Shown: positions 7,974 through 17,006, numbered from the stretch's first letter. The stretch: 45,470 nt of DNA from Gammaproteobacteria bacterium (GCA_004295005.1 SHNG01000124.1:1-45470), one strand, 5' to 3'. Made by a program: numbers and translations. Notes: a model not told the origin generated them from the sequence alone.

Positions 7974-8756
7974 ATGACCCACGCACGCACCTTGTTCGAC
8001 CTGGATGGGCGCACTGCCCTCATCACCGGCGGATCACGCGGCCTGGGCCTGCAAATCGCCGAGGCATTGGGTGATTTTGGCGCGCGCGTGCTGATTTGTG
8101 CACGCAAGGCCGACGAGCTCGAGCGTGCTGTCACCCATCTGCGCGGACGCGGCATCGTTGCGGACTGGATCGTGGCCGACACCGGCAATGCGCAATCCAT
8201 CGGTGCCCTGGCTGATGCGGCGTTGCTGAAACTGGAAAAGGTGGACATCCTCGTCAACAACGCCGGCGCCAGTTGGGGCGCAGCGGCCGAAGACTATCCG
8301 CTGGAAGCCTGGGACAAGGTGTTCAATCTCAACATGCGCGGCCTGTTCCTGCTGACCCAGGCCATCGGCAAGCGCTCGATGATCCCACGCAAGTACGGGC
8401 GCATCATCAACATCACGTCGATTGCCGGACTGCGCGGCAATCCACCAGGCTCCATGAAAACCATTGCCTACAACGCAAGCAAGGGCGCACTGGTCAATTT
8501 CACGCGCGCGCTGGCCGGCGAATGGGGGCCGCACGGGATTACCGTCAATGCACTGGCACCCGGATTCTTTCCCACGCGCATGTCAAAGGGTGTGATTGAA
8601 GGCATCGGCGAGAAAACCCTGGCTGCCATGACGCCCCTGCAACGCTTGGGCGATGACGAGGACCTGAAGGGTGCCGCGCTGCTGTTCGCCTCCGACGCCG
8701 GCAAACACATCAGCGGCCAGATCCTTGCCGTGGACGGCGGCGTGTCGGCGGTGTAG
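7974..8756 (+). CDS. Short-chain dehydrogenase/reductase (gluconate 5-dehydrogenase-like)
   Basis: 260 aa from ATG 7974; an in-frame ATG at 7962 would add 4 residues and neither has a strong ribosome binding site. Classical SDR features: cofactor motif TGGSRGLG (18-25), NNAG, the catalytic Ser in NITSIAG, and YNASK for the Tyr/Lys pair. The C-terminal segment GHIS-like HISGQILAVDGG is also typical. The GSRGLGLQIAEALGDFGARV opening and the NPPGSMKTIAYNASKGAL insertion resemble gluconate 5-dehydrogenase-type SDRs, but substrate cannot be read from sequence. NAD(P)-dependent oxidation or reduction in the cytoplasm is expected. Single gene, followed by a repeat-rich convergent intergenic region. 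Confidence 0.88.
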   Translation: MTHARTLFDLDGRTALITGGSRGLGLQIAEALGDFGARVLICARKADELERAVTHLRGRGIVADWIVADTGNAQSIGALADAALLKLEKVDILVNNAGASWGAAAEDYPLEAWDKVFNLNMRGLFLLTQAIGKRSMIPRKYGRIINITSIAGLRGNPPGSMKTIAYNASKGALVNFTRALAGEWGPHGITVNALAPGFFPTRMSKGVIEGIGEKTLAAMTPLQRLGDDEDLKGAALLFASDAGKHISGQILAVDGGVSAV

Positions 8757-8766
8757 CTGAAAGGCC

Positions 8767-8801
8767 GGGATTGGGGATTGGGGATTCGGAATTGGGGATT
8801 T
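8767..8801. repeat. Degenerate heptamer tract (GGGATTG type)
   Basis: Five imperfect units of GGGATTG/GGATTCG/GAATTGG. The unit is the reverse complement of the perfect AATCCCG array at 9187-9270, so the two tracts face each other across the duplicated 152-bp elements. Confidence 0.7.
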
Positions 8802-8815
8802 GAAAGGGCGCAGAA

Positions 8816-8967
8816 GCCGATTCCCAGACGTTATCCTCCCTCTCCCGCTGGCGGGAGAGGGTTGGGGTGAGGGTGGTGCAACACGCAAGCGAAAAATAGC
8901 AAGCAAAGCGCAGACTCCACCCTCACCCGCCGCTGCGCGTCGGCCTCTCCCGCGAGCGGGAGAGGCA
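8816..8967. repeat. 152-bp direct repeat, copy A
   Basis: Matches 9031-9182 over 152 bp with no gaps and about five substitutions. Inside each copy are palindromes CTCTCCCGCnnGCGGGAGAGG-like at both ends, and inverted GGTGAGGGTGG / CCACCCTCACC blocks, so each copy can fold on itself like a MITE or REP-type element. No coding signal; it lies between the convergent SDR and gshA genes. Confidence 0.88.
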
Positions 8968-9030
8968 ATAAGTTTCCAGAATCACGCGTTTCGCGCCCCG
9001 CACTCCGCGTCCTGCCTGCACAGTCCGAAT

Positions 9031-9182
9031 GCCGATTCCCTGACGTTATCCTCCCTCTCCCGCTGGCGGGAGAGGGTTGGGGTGAGGGTGGTGCAGCACG
9101 CAAGCGAAAAATAGCATGCAAAGCGCAGACTCCACCCTCACCCGCCGCTGCGCGTCGGCCTCTCCCGCCTGCGGGAGAGGCA
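9031..9182. repeat. 152-bp direct repeat, copy B
   Basis: Second copy of the element at 8816-8967, offset by 215 bp. The substitutions leave the outer palindromes intact: the central dinucleotide of one hairpin loop is GA in copy A and CT in copy B. Confidence 0.88.
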
Positions 9183-9186
9183 AACC

Positions 9187-9270
9187 AATCCCGAATCCCG
9201 AATCCCGAATCCCGAATCCCGAATCCCGAATCCCGAATCCCGAATCCCGAATCCCGAATCCCGAATCCCG
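9187..9270. repeat. Perfect tandem heptamer array (AATCCCG x12)
   Basis: Twelve exact copies of the 7-bp unit AATCCCG with no variants, ending 5 bp before the gshA stop codon complement at 9276. An exact array this long suggests recent slippage expansion. Similar GGGATTC arrays are common between genes in Xanthomonadales. Confidence 0.95.
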
Positions 9271-9275
9271 GCTTT

Positions 9276-10640
9276 TCAGTACATGAATTCCCGGAACGCC
9301 GGATCGACGCTGCCGTTCCACGGCCCCTTGTAAAGGGCAATCTTGCGTTCGGCGGGCGTTTCGTTGGCCTCGACAATTTCCATGAGTGGCATCAGGAAGA
9401 TGCTCTCATCCGCACCTTCGGCATTGCGACGTGCGCGCCTGCGCAGGCCTTCAGCCGAAATCTTCAACGCCTCAATGGCGATATCACGCAGACTGCCTTT
9501 GCGGAACGGAAGTTTGAGGCCATGACGGGGCACGCCATCGCGCAGGGCGTTGCGTTCCTCAAGGCTGAAATCCTTGACCAGATCCCAGGCCGCATCCAGC
9601 GTGGATTGCTCGTAGAGCAGACCAACCCAGAACGCGGGCAATGCGCACAGGCGGTTCCAGGGACCACCGTCGGCGCCACGCATTTCCAGGAACTTCTTCA
9701 GGCGAACTTCCGGAAACGCCGTGGTCATGTGATCGGACCAGTCGCTCATGGTCGGCAGCACTCCGGGCATGGCGTCGAGTTCACCGCGCAAGAACTTGCG
9801 GAACGATTGCCCGGCCAGGTCATGGTAGACGCCGTCGCGATAGCTGAAGTACATCGGCACGTCGAGCAGGTAGTCGACGTAACGCTCGAAGCCGAAGCTT
9901 TCGTCGAATACGAAATCGAGCATGCCGGTGCGGTCCGGATCGGTATCGGTCCAGATGTGCGAGCGATAGCTGAGGTATCCGTTGAGCTTGCCTTCGGTGA
10001 AGGGCGAATCGGCAAACAGGGCGGTGGCTATGGGTTGCAGGGCCAGCGAGGTGCGGAACTTGCGCACCATGTCCGCTTCATCGGCAAAGTCGAGGTTCAC
10101 CTGCACGGTGCAGGTACGCGTCATCATGTCCAGGCCGAGATTGCCAACCGTTGGCATGTAGCGGCGCATGATGGCGTAGCGTCCTTTCGGCATCCACGGC
10201 ATGTCCTCGCGTCGCCATTTCGGCTGGAAGCCCATGCCGAGGAAACCGACGCCCATGCCGTCGGCGACACTTTTCACCTCGCGCAAGTGGGTGTTGATCT
10301 CGACGCAAGTCTGGTGAATGGTTTCCAGCGGAGCACCGGAAAGCTCAAGCTGGCCGGCCGGCTCCAGGGTGACCGACGCGCCATCGCGCGAAAGCGCAAT
10401 CAGCTTGCCGTTCTCGCTCACCCGCTGCCAGCCAAAACGGGTCAAGCCTTCGAGCAGCGCGCCGATGCCCTGCTCGCCTTCCCAGCTCAACGGTCGCAGG
10501 TCGTCGAGCCGGAACCCAAACTTTTCGTGCTCGGTGCCGATGCGCCAGGCAGACTTTGGCTTGGATCCGCTGGCAATCGAATCGATCAGTTGCTGGCGAT
10601 GCCTGATCGGCTCGCGGGAAGCGGCGCTGGGTCCGGACAT
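9276..10640 (-). CDS. gshA: Glutamate--cysteine ligase (plant/proteobacterial type)
   Basis: 454 aa from ATG 10640, chosen for GAGG about 9 bp upstream; the frame is open 18 codons further. First enzyme of glutathione synthesis: ATP-dependent joining of L-cysteine to the gamma-carboxyl of glutamate, in the cytoplasm. Recognisable features are [10 protein letters not shown] (34-43), [29 protein letters not shown], the [14 protein letters not shown] block and [13 protein letters not shown], characteristic of the plant-like GshA group found in alpha- and xanthomonad proteobacteria, not the E. coli type. It lies 16 bp downstream of engB on the same strand, so the two are probably cotranscribed. 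The gene ends beside a 12-copy heptamer array. Confidence 0.92.
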   Translation of the reverse strand: MSGPSAASREPIRHRQQLIDSIASGSKPKSAWRIGTEHEKFGFRLDDLRPLSWEGEQGIGALLEGLTRFGWQRVSENGKLIALSRDGASVTLEPAGQLELSGAPLETIHQTCVEINTHLREVKSVADGMGVGFLGMGFQPKWRREDMPWMPKGRYAIMRRYMPTVGNLGLDMMTRTCTVQVNLDFADEADMVRKFRTSLALQPIATALFADSPFTEGKLNGYLSYRSHIWTDTDPDRTGMLDFVFDESFGFERYVDYLLDVPMYFSYRDGVYHDLAGQSFRKFLRGELDAMPGVLPTMSDWSDHMTTAFPEVRLKKFLEMRGADGGPWNRLCALPAFWVGLLYEQSTLDAAWDLVKDFSLEERNALRDGVPRHGLKLPFRKGSLRDIAIEALKISAEGLRRRARRNAEGADESIFLMPLMEIVEANETPAERKIALYKGPWNGSVDPAFREFMY

Positions 10641-10656
10641 GGGTTGTGCCTCGCGG

Positions 10657-11325
10657 TCAATCCGCGGATATGGGGCCACCACGGGGACGCACAAGGGAAC
10701 TCGTGGCTGGCGCCTGCGCCTGCTCGGGCAGGCCCAACCAACGCGCCACTACCGCGCGTGCCTCATCAAGGCCGGTCTTGGCGGTGGCGGAAAACAGTTG
10801 CACGCTGACTGCGGCTTGGGCGTCATCGGCTGCCAGCGCCTTTTTCACTTCCATCAAGGTGCGCGCCGCTTCGCTGCGTGAAAGCTTGTCGGCCTTGGTC
10901 AGCAGCACATGGCAGGGCTTGCCGATGGCCCGGGCGTAATCGAGCATCTGGCAGTCGTATTCCTTCAGCGGATGCCGGCTGTCCATGATCAGAACCAGAC
11001 CCTTCAGTGCCTGCCGCGAGCGCAGGAAGCCATCGACCATGCCGCGCCATTGATCGCGTACCGCAACCGGCACCTTGGCGTAGCCATAGCCGGGAAGATC
11101 CACCAGCCGGCGCTGCGCATCGATGGCAAATACATTGAGCAGTTGGGTGCGTCCGGGGGTCTTGGAGACCCGGGCGAGGCCCTTGTGCGCGGCCAAGGCA
11201 TTCAAGGCACTGGACTTGCCGGCATTCGAGCGACCGGCAAAGGCGACTTCCCAGCCCTCGTCAGCGGGCATGTCGCGGGGGTTGGCGGCACTCTTGAGGA
11301 AATGGGCGGTGTGCAGGATATGCAT
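10657..11325 (-). CDS. engB: Ribosome biogenesis GTPase EngB (YihA/YsxC)
   Basis: 222 aa. TrmE-Era-EngA-EngB-type GTPase: G1 P-loop GRSNAGKSS (31-39), G2 region TPGRTQ, G3 DLPGYG (76-81), G4 TKAD (143-146), and an SAT G5-type motif near FSATAKTG. EngB is needed for a late step of 50S subunit assembly. Length is normal; the extra Ala/Pro-rich tail after RWLGLPEQ is common in this order. Divergent from the cytochrome c4 gene, a conserved arrangement in Xanthomonadales, and upstream of gshA. Confidence 0.95.
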   Translation of the reverse strand: MHILHTAHFLKSAANPRDMPADEGWEVAFAGRSNAGKSSALNALAAHKGLARVSKTPGRTQLLNVFAIDAQRRLVDLPGYGYAKVPVAVRDQWRGMVDGFLRSRQALKGLVLIMDSRHPLKEYDCQMLDYARAIGKPCHVLLTKADKLSRSEAARTLMEVKKALAADDAQAAVSVQLFSATAKTGLDEARAVVARWLGLPEQAQAPATSSLVRPRGGPISAD

Positions 11326-11376
11326 GGTGATGGGATTGGATGCTGGCTGCTACGCCGGCCCGCCGCATGGTCAGGT

Positions 11377-11405
11377 TTGACCGGCCTCGGGCTGACACGG
11401 ATAAT
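11377..11405 (+). promoter_or_regulatory. Sigma-70 promoter for the cytochrome c4 / dsbA genes
   Basis: TTGACC (11377-11382), a 17-bp spacer and GATAAT (11400-11405), about 75 bp upstream of the cytochrome c4 start, in the divergent engB/c4 intergenic region. Close to consensus. Confidence 0.75.
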
Positions 11406-11479
11406 TCCACGACTTTAGCTTATGGCCTGCGCGCGCCAAGCGGCCGCATCAGGAATCCACGTCTATCCGGAGCCAGTGT

Positions 11480-12133
11480 ATGAGTTTTGTGCGAGTTTTT
11501 GCCCTTGGCGCGCTGTTTGCCGCCGGCATGGCCCATGCCGAGACCTCTACCGGCACCCTGCTGGGCGATGCCAAGGCCGGCGAAGCCAAGGCCGCGGTCT
11601 GCGGCGCCTGTCATGGCATGGATGGCAACTCCGCCCTTGCCATGTATCCCAAGCTGGCCGGCCAGAACGAATCCTATACCGTGCGCCAATTGACCCAGTT
11701 CAAGAATGGCAAGCGCAACAACGCCATCATGCTGCCGTTTGCCTCGACCCTGAGCGATCAGGACATGCACGACCTCGGGGCGTTTTTCGCCAGCAAGCAG
11801 GCCACCCCGGGCCAGACCGACGAAGCCTATGTCGAGCGCGCACAGGCCTTGTATCGCGCTGGTGACGCCAAGCTCGGCGTGCCCGCCTGCATGGCCTGTC
11901 ATGGCCCATCGGGACGCGGCATGGCCGGATCGGCTTATCCGCAGGTGGCTGGCCAATGGTCCGAATACGTGAGCGCCAAACTCACCGAATGGCGTGCAGG
12001 CACGACCTGGGGCGATGACGAACACGCCAAGGTCATGCCGGAGATCGCCAAGCGCCTGGGCGAAAAGGACATTGCGGCCCTGGCGTCCTACATGCAGGGT
12101 TTGCATACCACGCCGAGCGCATCGGCCAAGTAG
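11480..12133 (+). CDS. Dihaem cytochrome c4
   Basis: 217 aa. Signal peptide (MSFVRVFALGALFAAGMAHA) for periplasmic export. Two c-type haem motifs, CGACH (41-45) and CMACH (137-141), lie in two similar halves, each followed by an HGxxGxxxA and YPxxAGQ pattern. Such cytochromes c4 pass electrons between the bc1 complex and terminal oxidases in the periplasm. It is the first gene of a run with two dsbA-type genes; the same order is familiar in Xanthomonadales. A near-consensus promoter lies at 11377-11405. Confidence 0.93.
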   Translation: MSFVRVFALGALFAAGMAHAETSTGTLLGDAKAGEAKAAVCGACHGMDGNSALAMYPKLAGQNESYTVRQLTQFKNGKRNNAIMLPFASTLSDQDMHDLGAFFASKQATPGQTDEAYVERAQALYRAGDAKLGVPACMACHGPSGRGMAGSAYPQVAGQWSEYVSAKLTEWRAGTTWGDDEHAKVMPEIAKRLGEKDIAALASYMQGLHTTPSASAK

Positions 12134-12203
12134 CTTTCACCCGTATTCAGCGCCGTTGCATGACACTGCGCGGCGGTTTTTCATCGCGACGGAGAATTCC
12201 GCC

Positions 12204-12848
12204 ATGTTCAAGGCATTGATTGCGCTGACGCTCGGCGTCGGCCTGTTCGCTGGTCTGCCGCTCCAGGCCCAGGAAACCTGGCAGGAGGGCAAACATTACT
12301 TTCTGATCGAACCCACCCAGGCCACCACGACCGGTGACAAGATCGAAGTGGTCGAGGTGTTCTCCTACGGCTGTGCGCATTGCAACGAAGTCGCGCCCAT
12401 GGTCGAGGACATCGTCAAACGCCTGCCGGCCAATGCGCAGTTCGTCAAGCTGCCGGCCCAGTTCGGATTCGAGGCATGGAAGACTTTTGCGCGCGGGTTC
12501 TATACCGCGCAGGCGCTGGGAATCGCCGACAAGTCGCATCTGGACGTGTTTCGCGCCATTTACGTCGATCGCAAGCTCGATTCGCGCTCGCCGACCCTGG
12601 CCTCGCTCGCGGATTTCTATTCCAAATACGGGGTTTCAGCGGCCGATTTCACCGCAACCGCCCAGTCGTTCGCGGTTGAGACCAAGCTCAAGCGCAACGA
12701 TGCCCTGATCAAGGCCTATGGCGTCGATGGCACGCCCGGCTTCGTCGTCAATGGCAAGTATCGGGTGACCGGGCAGTCTGCCGGCGGTTACCAGAACATC
12801 GAGCCGCTGCTCAATTTCCTCATTGCAAAAGAAACCAAGGGCGGTTGA
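12204..12848 (+). CDS. dsbA: Periplasmic thiol:disulfide interchange protein DsbA
   Basis: 214 aa from ATG 12204, preceded by GGAG. Signal peptide to about LPLQA. Thioredoxin fold with the redox motif CAHC in VFSYGCAHCNEV, an all-helical insertion, and the cis-proline loop GTPGFVVNGKYRV. It oxidises cysteine pairs in exported proteins. The CAHC pair differs from E. coli DsbA CPHC, and the dipeptide between the cysteines sets redox potential in this family. It lies 70 bp after cytochrome c4 and 66 bp before a second DsbA paralog. Confidence 0.93.
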   Translation: MFKALIALTLGVGLFAGLPLQAQETWQEGKHYFLIEPTQATTTGDKIEVVEVFSYGCAHCNEVAPMVEDIVKRLPANAQFVKLPAQFGFEAWKTFARGFYTAQALGIADKSHLDVFRAIYVDRKLDSRSPTLASLADFYSKYGVSAADFTATAQSFAVETKLKRNDALIKAYGVDGTPGFVVNGKYRVTGQSAGGYQNIEPLLNFLIAKETKGG

Positions 12849-12914
12849 TTGCCTGCGCAACTTCGCGCCGCGCGCGCTGTCTGTACGACCACCCCGCAAC
12901 CCTGGAGCTGCCTG

Positions 12915-13580
12915 ATGTTTGCCCGACTGCCCGTAATCCTGCTTGGAGCCCTGCTTTCCGTCGCTGCCTGTGCCCAGGAGCAAAAGGACGCCACGGCAAG
13001 CGCGCCGGTGGCTGCCGAGCCGGGCAAGAACTACTTCCTGATCGAGCCGCCGCAGCCCACCTCAAGCGGTGACAAGATCGAAGTGCTTGAAGTGTTCAGC
13101 TACGCCTGCGTGCATTGCGCACACTTCCAGCCGTACGCGGACGAGATCAAGTCCAAGCTGCCTGCCTACGCCCGGTTCGAATACCTGCCGGCAATCTTCA
13201 ATGACCAGTGGGAAGCCTATGCACGTGCGTTCTATTGCGCGGAGTCGCTGGGCGTGCTGGACAAGACCCATCAGGCGGTATTCAACGCCGTGCATCGCGA
13301 TCACCGCGCCTTCCGCTCATTCAACGACATTGCCGCGTTCTATGGCGAGCAGGGCGTCGATTCCGAGAAATTCATGCAACTGGCCACTTCGTTCGAAGTA
13401 CAGAGCAAGCTGGCCCGCTCGAAGAACCTGGTGCCGAAATATGGCGTGGACGGCACACCGACCATCATCATCAATGGCAAGTACCGGGTGACCGGCGCTT
13501 CGGCTGGCGGTTACCCGCAACTGGTGGCACTGGTGGACTATCTGGTCAAGAAGGAACATGCGGCCAAGAGCGCCAAGTAG
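12915..13580 (+). CDS. DsbA-family thiol oxidoreductase, probable lipoprotein
   Basis: 221 aa from ATG 12915 (GGAG upstream). It parallels the preceding DsbA along its length: GKNYFLIEPPQP, the redox motif CVHC in VFSYACVHCAHF, and GTPTIIINGKYRVTG with the cis-proline. The N-terminus ends in LLSVAAC followed by AQEQKD, a plausible lipobox, so this copy is probably anchored by a lipid. Two tandem DsbAs with different active-site dipeptides (AH and VH) and different anchoring suggest separate substrates. Xanthomonadales are known for duplicated dsbA genes. Confidence 0.9.
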   Translation: MFARLPVILLGALLSVAACAQEQKDATASAPVAAEPGKNYFLIEPPQPTSSGDKIEVLEVFSYACVHCAHFQPYADEIKSKLPAYARFEYLPAIFNDQWEAYARAFYCAESLGVLDKTHQAVFNAVHRDHRAFRSFNDIAAFYGEQGVDSEKFMQLATSFEVQSKLARSKNLVPKYGVDGTPTIIINGKYRVTGASAGGYPQLVALVDYLVKKEHAAKSAK

Positions 13581-13589
13581 TACCGCATC

Positions 13590-13609
13590 GGGCCGCCCGC
13601 TGGCGGCCC
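13590..13609 (+). terminator. Hairpin after the dsbA pair
   Basis: 8-bp stem GGGCCGCC/GGCGGCCC with a CGCT loop, 10 bp after the second dsbA stop. No T run follows, so termination is uncertain. Confidence 0.45.
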
Positions 13610-13659
13610 ACGTTCCTGCAGGTTGATGTCGCGACGTGAAAAGAGAGCCTGCGCAAGCC

Positions 13660-14481
13660 ATGAGCATCAGCCAGCCCGAGGCCAGGTCGCGCCTGAACGT
13701 GCTCAGTTGCAACATCCTGGCGGGCGGCAGCATCAAGCGCTACCGCGAGTATGTGACGCATAGCTGGAAACATGTATTGCCCACCGGCAAGCGCGCCAAC
13801 CTGGACGGCCTGGCCGGAATACTCCCCGAGTTCGATCTGGTGGCCCTGCAGGAAGCCGACGCCGGCTCGTTGCGCTCGGGATTCCTCAACCAGACCGAAT
13901 ACCTCGCCGAGAACGCGGGCTTTCCGTTCTGGACCCATCAGCCCAATCGCAAGGTTGCCAAGGTTTCGGCTTCCAGCAATGGCCTGCTCTCGCGCCTGAA
14001 GCCGACCGAAGTGCTGGACTACCCCTTGCCTGGACGCATCCGTGGCCGCGGCGTGTTGTGGGTTCGCTTTGGCAGCGGCCAGCATTCGCTGGTGGTGCTG
14101 GTTGCCCACCTTTCACTCGGCATGCAGGCGCGCGCGCACCAGCTTGGTTACATCACCGAGTTGCTGGAAGGCCATCCACATGCCTTGCTGCTGGGTGACC
14201 TCAACACCTCGATCGAGAGCCCGGAACTGCGCAACCTGTTTGCGCGCACATCCCTGCAATTGCCCGAAGCCGCTCCGCTCACCTTTCCGAGCTGGGCACC
14301 GGCCCGTGCCATCGACCACATCCTGGCCACCTCAACTCTGAAGATCGAAACCCTGCGTACCCTGCCGCACCTGGTGTCCGATCATTTGCCGATTGCGGCC
14401 ACGGTGGAATTGCCGATCCGCCTGGGCACGCAAGAGCACCTGGCTGATACACACCCGTCCGAGCAGATCACCAGCGCCTGA
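13660..14481 (+). CDS. Endonuclease/exonuclease/phosphatase-family protein
   Basis: 273 aa from ATG 13660; an in-frame GTG at 13636 is an alternative. The fold's motifs are in order: LNVLSCNILAGG near the start, the metal-binding glutamate in VALQEAD, LLVAHLSLG-like VVLVAHLSLG, GDLNTSIES with the catalytic Asp/Asn, and the terminal DHILAT plus SDHLPI, where D/H complete the active site. Family members cut nucleic acids, phospholipids or inositol phosphates; the substrate cannot be told here. No signal peptide, so cytoplasmic. It follows the dsbA pair in the order typical for Xanthomonadales, and converges on the diguanylate cyclase gene with 24 bp between. Confidence 0.85.
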   Translation: MSISQPEARSRLNVLSCNILAGGSIKRYREYVTHSWKHVLPTGKRANLDGLAGILPEFDLVALQEADAGSLRSGFLNQTEYLAENAGFPFWTHQPNRKVAKVSASSNGLLSRLKPTEVLDYPLPGRIRGRGVLWVRFGSGQHSLVVLVAHLSLGMQARAHQLGYITELLEGHPHALLLGDLNTSIESPELRNLFARTSLQLPEAAPLTFPSWAPARAIDHILATSTLKIETLRTLPHLVSDHLPIAATVELPIRLGTQEHLADTHPSEQITSA

Positions 14482-14505
14482 TCTCGCGCTCGGGCAAACC
14501 CGACT

Positions 14506-16320
14506 TCAATGCACGACGACCCGGTTGCGGCCCTGATGCTTGGCCTTGTACATGGCCTCATCGGCCTGCTGCAGGAGATCCATGGCCGTGATTGAATCGC
14601 CCGGAGCGGCATGTGCCCCGCCGACGCTGATGGTCATCGGGATGGGCACGCCGTTGGTGAGCAAGGGCGAGGCGGCAATGGCGGCACGGATCGAGTTGGC
14701 CTTGCTGCGCATTTCCGTTTCATCGGCATCGGGCATCAGCACAACGAACTCCTCGCCGCCGTAGCGAACCACCTGGCCACTGTCGCCAACGGTACGTTCA
14801 ATGACGCTGGCCGCCAGATGCAGGCAATCATCGCCGATCAGGTGTCCGGCGCCATCGTTGATCTGCTTGAAGTGGTCGATGTCAGCCACCAGCACGCTGA
14901 AATCCCGACCCTTGGCCCGACAGTCATCCCGCAACGGCTCAAAGGTGCTGTCGAAATAGCGTCGATTGAACACCCCGGTCAGGCCGTCGCGCAGACTGGA
15001 TTCACGCAGGCGTTCGTTGGCTATTGCCAATTCGTTCAGGGTCGTCGAGAGTTCGCGCGTGCGCTGCTCGACGCGCTGCTCAAGCTCGTCACGCGATGCC
15101 TGCACGATGCGCACGTTCTCGTCACGCAAGCTGGCGAAACGGTGGGCCAGGGCAAACGAGATGAGGATCAGCTCCAGGGCCGAACCAATCTGCATGCCGT
15201 ATTCGGTGAGGAACATCTTCGGCAACACGCCGAAGGAAACCATGGCGTAAACCGTGGTACCGAGCAGCAACATGCCCCAGGCCAGCAGCAGGATGCGTGC
15301 CGAGCGATCCCCGCGCAACGCCAACACGAGCGATACGCCGAAAATTGCGGCGATGCCCGGGAAAACCGCAGCAGTCCCCGGCAGAACGGCAACCCGATAG
15401 GGTGCGAGAAACGACACCACCAGCATGAGCGCATGGAAAATGATGAAGCCCCAGAGAATGCGATTGCCGATCGGCAGGCGCTGCTTGAGGTCCAGGAACA
15501 CGCGCACGAACTGATGCATGGCGAGCATGCCGATCGCCATCGAGACCGGTATCGCAAGGTTGGCCAAGCGTGGCGAGTTGGGCCACAGGTATTCGAAAGC
15601 CAGTCCATTCAGGCAATACTGGACAAAACCGAAGCCGGCGACGTAGGTCGAGTAGTACAGGTAGTTGGCATCGCGCAGCGATGCAAAGAGAATCAGGTTG
15701 TAGAGCAGCAAGGCCAGGATCATTCCGTAGTAGATGCCGATGCCGAATTGGGCATCGCGCACCTGGTTCAGGAACGCGGGCTCGGTGTACATCGTCATCG
15801 GCACCTGCATCGAACTTTCCGACTGCACGCGCAGCAGCACGTCCACCGTTTCCCCGGCTTCCAGGCGAATGAGGAAATTGGGTGCGCGATAGTTGTAGGC
15901 GCGATCCTGGAACCTCAGGTGGTCACCGGAGGCTTCGTGGGCAACGCTGCCGTCCACGCGGCGCAGGTAGAGATCGATCTGGTCCAGCAAGACGTAGTCG
16001 ACCGCAAGCACGTAGTCGCGCCGCGCCGGATTGCCATTGCCCAGGCGCACATGAAACCAATAGGCGCCATCGACGAAGCCAAAAGTCGGATCACCCTTGG
16101 GCAGATCCTGGAAGTAATCGCCGTCGATCTTGCCGAACAGGTCTTCGGCCCGCAGATCCAGCTTGGCATCCACGCCATAGCGCATGGCGGGGCTGAGCGA
16201 AACCGTTGGCTTCGCGTCGGTCAGCAGCATCGGTTCCGCAGCGTGCGCGGGCCAACCGCATGCCAGTACCAGGCATGCGAGTAGAACCACCCCTGCATGA
16301 AACCTGCTCATCCCGCCCAT
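14506..16320 (-). CDS. 7TM-DISM membrane diguanylate cyclase
   Basis: 604 aa from ATG 16320, chosen over ATG 16311 because AGGAAGAG lies upstream. Order of parts: signal peptide (to about HAAEP, 28), periplasmic 7TMR-DISM extracellular domain (about 35-185, with GAYWFHVRLGN), a seven-helix membrane block (about 190-395), a coiled coil (about 398-440, ELEQRVEQRTRELSTTL), and a GGDEF domain (about 441-600) with DIDHFK (480-485) and the active-site motif GGEEF (521-525). No RxxD inhibitory site is seen just before GGEEF. Role: synthesis of c-di-GMP from two GTP in response to a periplasmic ligand, probably a sugar or glycan by family. Convergent with the EEP gene. Confidence 0.93.
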   Translation of the reverse strand: MGGMSRFHAGVVLLACLVLACGWPAHAAEPMLLTDAKPTVSLSPAMRYGVDAKLDLRAEDLFGKIDGDYFQDLPKGDPTFGFVDGAYWFHVRLGNGNPARRDYVLAVDYVLLDQIDLYLRRVDGSVAHEASGDHLRFQDRAYNYRAPNFLIRLEAGETVDVLLRVQSESSMQVPMTMYTEPAFLNQVRDAQFGIGIYYGMILALLLYNLILFASLRDANYLYYSTYVAGFGFVQYCLNGLAFEYLWPNSPRLANLAIPVSMAIGMLAMHQFVRVFLDLKQRLPIGNRILWGFIIFHALMLVVSFLAPYRVAVLPGTAAVFPGIAAIFGVSLVLALRGDRSARILLLAWGMLLLGTTVYAMVSFGVLPKMFLTEYGMQIGSALELILISFALAHRFASLRDENVRIVQASRDELEQRVEQRTRELSTTLNELAIANERLRESSLRDGLTGVFNRRYFDSTFEPLRDDCRAKGRDFSVLVADIDHFKQINDGAGHLIGDDCLHLAASVIERTVGDSGQVVRYGGEEFVVLMPDADETEMRSKANSIRAAIAASPLLTNGVPIPMTISVGGAHAAPGDSITAMDLLQQADEAMYKAKHQGRNRVVVH

Positions 16321-16418
16321 CCCGCTCTTCCTGTCCCGGGAAGCTGCTTTCCTGTCCCGGCCAGCCGGGACGCCCCCGCGGATCCAGTGCTCCTCACGTG
16401 GATTCCGCACTGTCGATC

Positions 16419-17006
16419 TTACCTGCTGCCCGTGCGCTCCGGCCAGAGCGCGTTCCACCCGTCCCAGCCCAGGTTTTGCAAGGTTTCGATATTGCGCCGG
16501 TAGATGTCCTCGCTGTCCGCCATGGCCTCCACGGCTCGCTCCACGCTGGATTCCCTGAGCAGGTGCAAGACCGGGAACGGGGCACGGTTGCTGCAATTTG
16601 CCACATCGTCATCCGCACTGTCCGCAAAGCGGTAATCGGGATGGAAACTGGCCACCTGGATCACGCCATCCAGATTCAGGACCTCGATTGCGGCATCGGC
16701 CTGGTCGAGGAAATCGTTGAAATCGAGGAAGTCTGTGAACAGATCGGCCACGATGAGCAGGGTCGTTTCGCATTCATCGACATCGGCCGCAGCCAGCGAC
16801 TGCAATTCAGCGCACAAATCATCCAGCAGGCAGTCTGCATCGCATGCGTGACTCACCACCAGGCGCACCCGATTCCCGCGCACCGGCGCGCGCGCGAAGG
16901 GACACAGATTGAGCCCGATCACCGCGCGCTCGATCCATTCCTGGATGCGCTGGATGATCGCCTGGTCGGCCACGTCTTGCCCCGGCAACGGATCTTCGCG
17001 TGTCAT
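16419..17006 (-). CDS. DUF1415 family protein
   Basis: 195 aa. Typical DUF1415 opening (IQEWIERAVIGLNLCPFARAP), an acidic centre (CETTLLIVADLFTDFLDFNDFLDQADAAIE) and GVIQVASFHPDYRFADS followed by NRAPFPVLHLLRESSVE. Widespread in gamma- and betaproteobacteria, with no known function. Its start overlaps the stop of the rsuA-like gene (ATGA at 17003-17006), so it is translated as the third gene of an rRNA-modification operon. That context hints at a role with ribosomes or RNA, which is inference only. Confidence 0.9.
   Translation of the reverse strand: MTREDPLPGQDVADQAIIQRIQEWIERAVIGLNLCPFARAPVRGNRVRLVVSHACDADCLLDDLCAELQSLAAADVDECETTLLIVADLFTDFLDFNDFLDQADAAIEVLNLDGVIQVASFHPDYRFADSADDDVANCSNRAPFPVLHLLRESSVERAVEAMADSEDIYRRNIETLQNLGWDGWNALWPERTGSR

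Noticed and set aside
9187-9270. Possible CRISPR array
   Set aside because: Unit is only 7 bp, contiguous, with no spacers and no cas genes nearby.
16353-16371. Hairpin GTCCCGG/CCGGGAC between DUF1415 and the diguanylate cyclase gene as a terminator
   Set aside because: 7-bp stem with no T run on the minus strand; function not supported.
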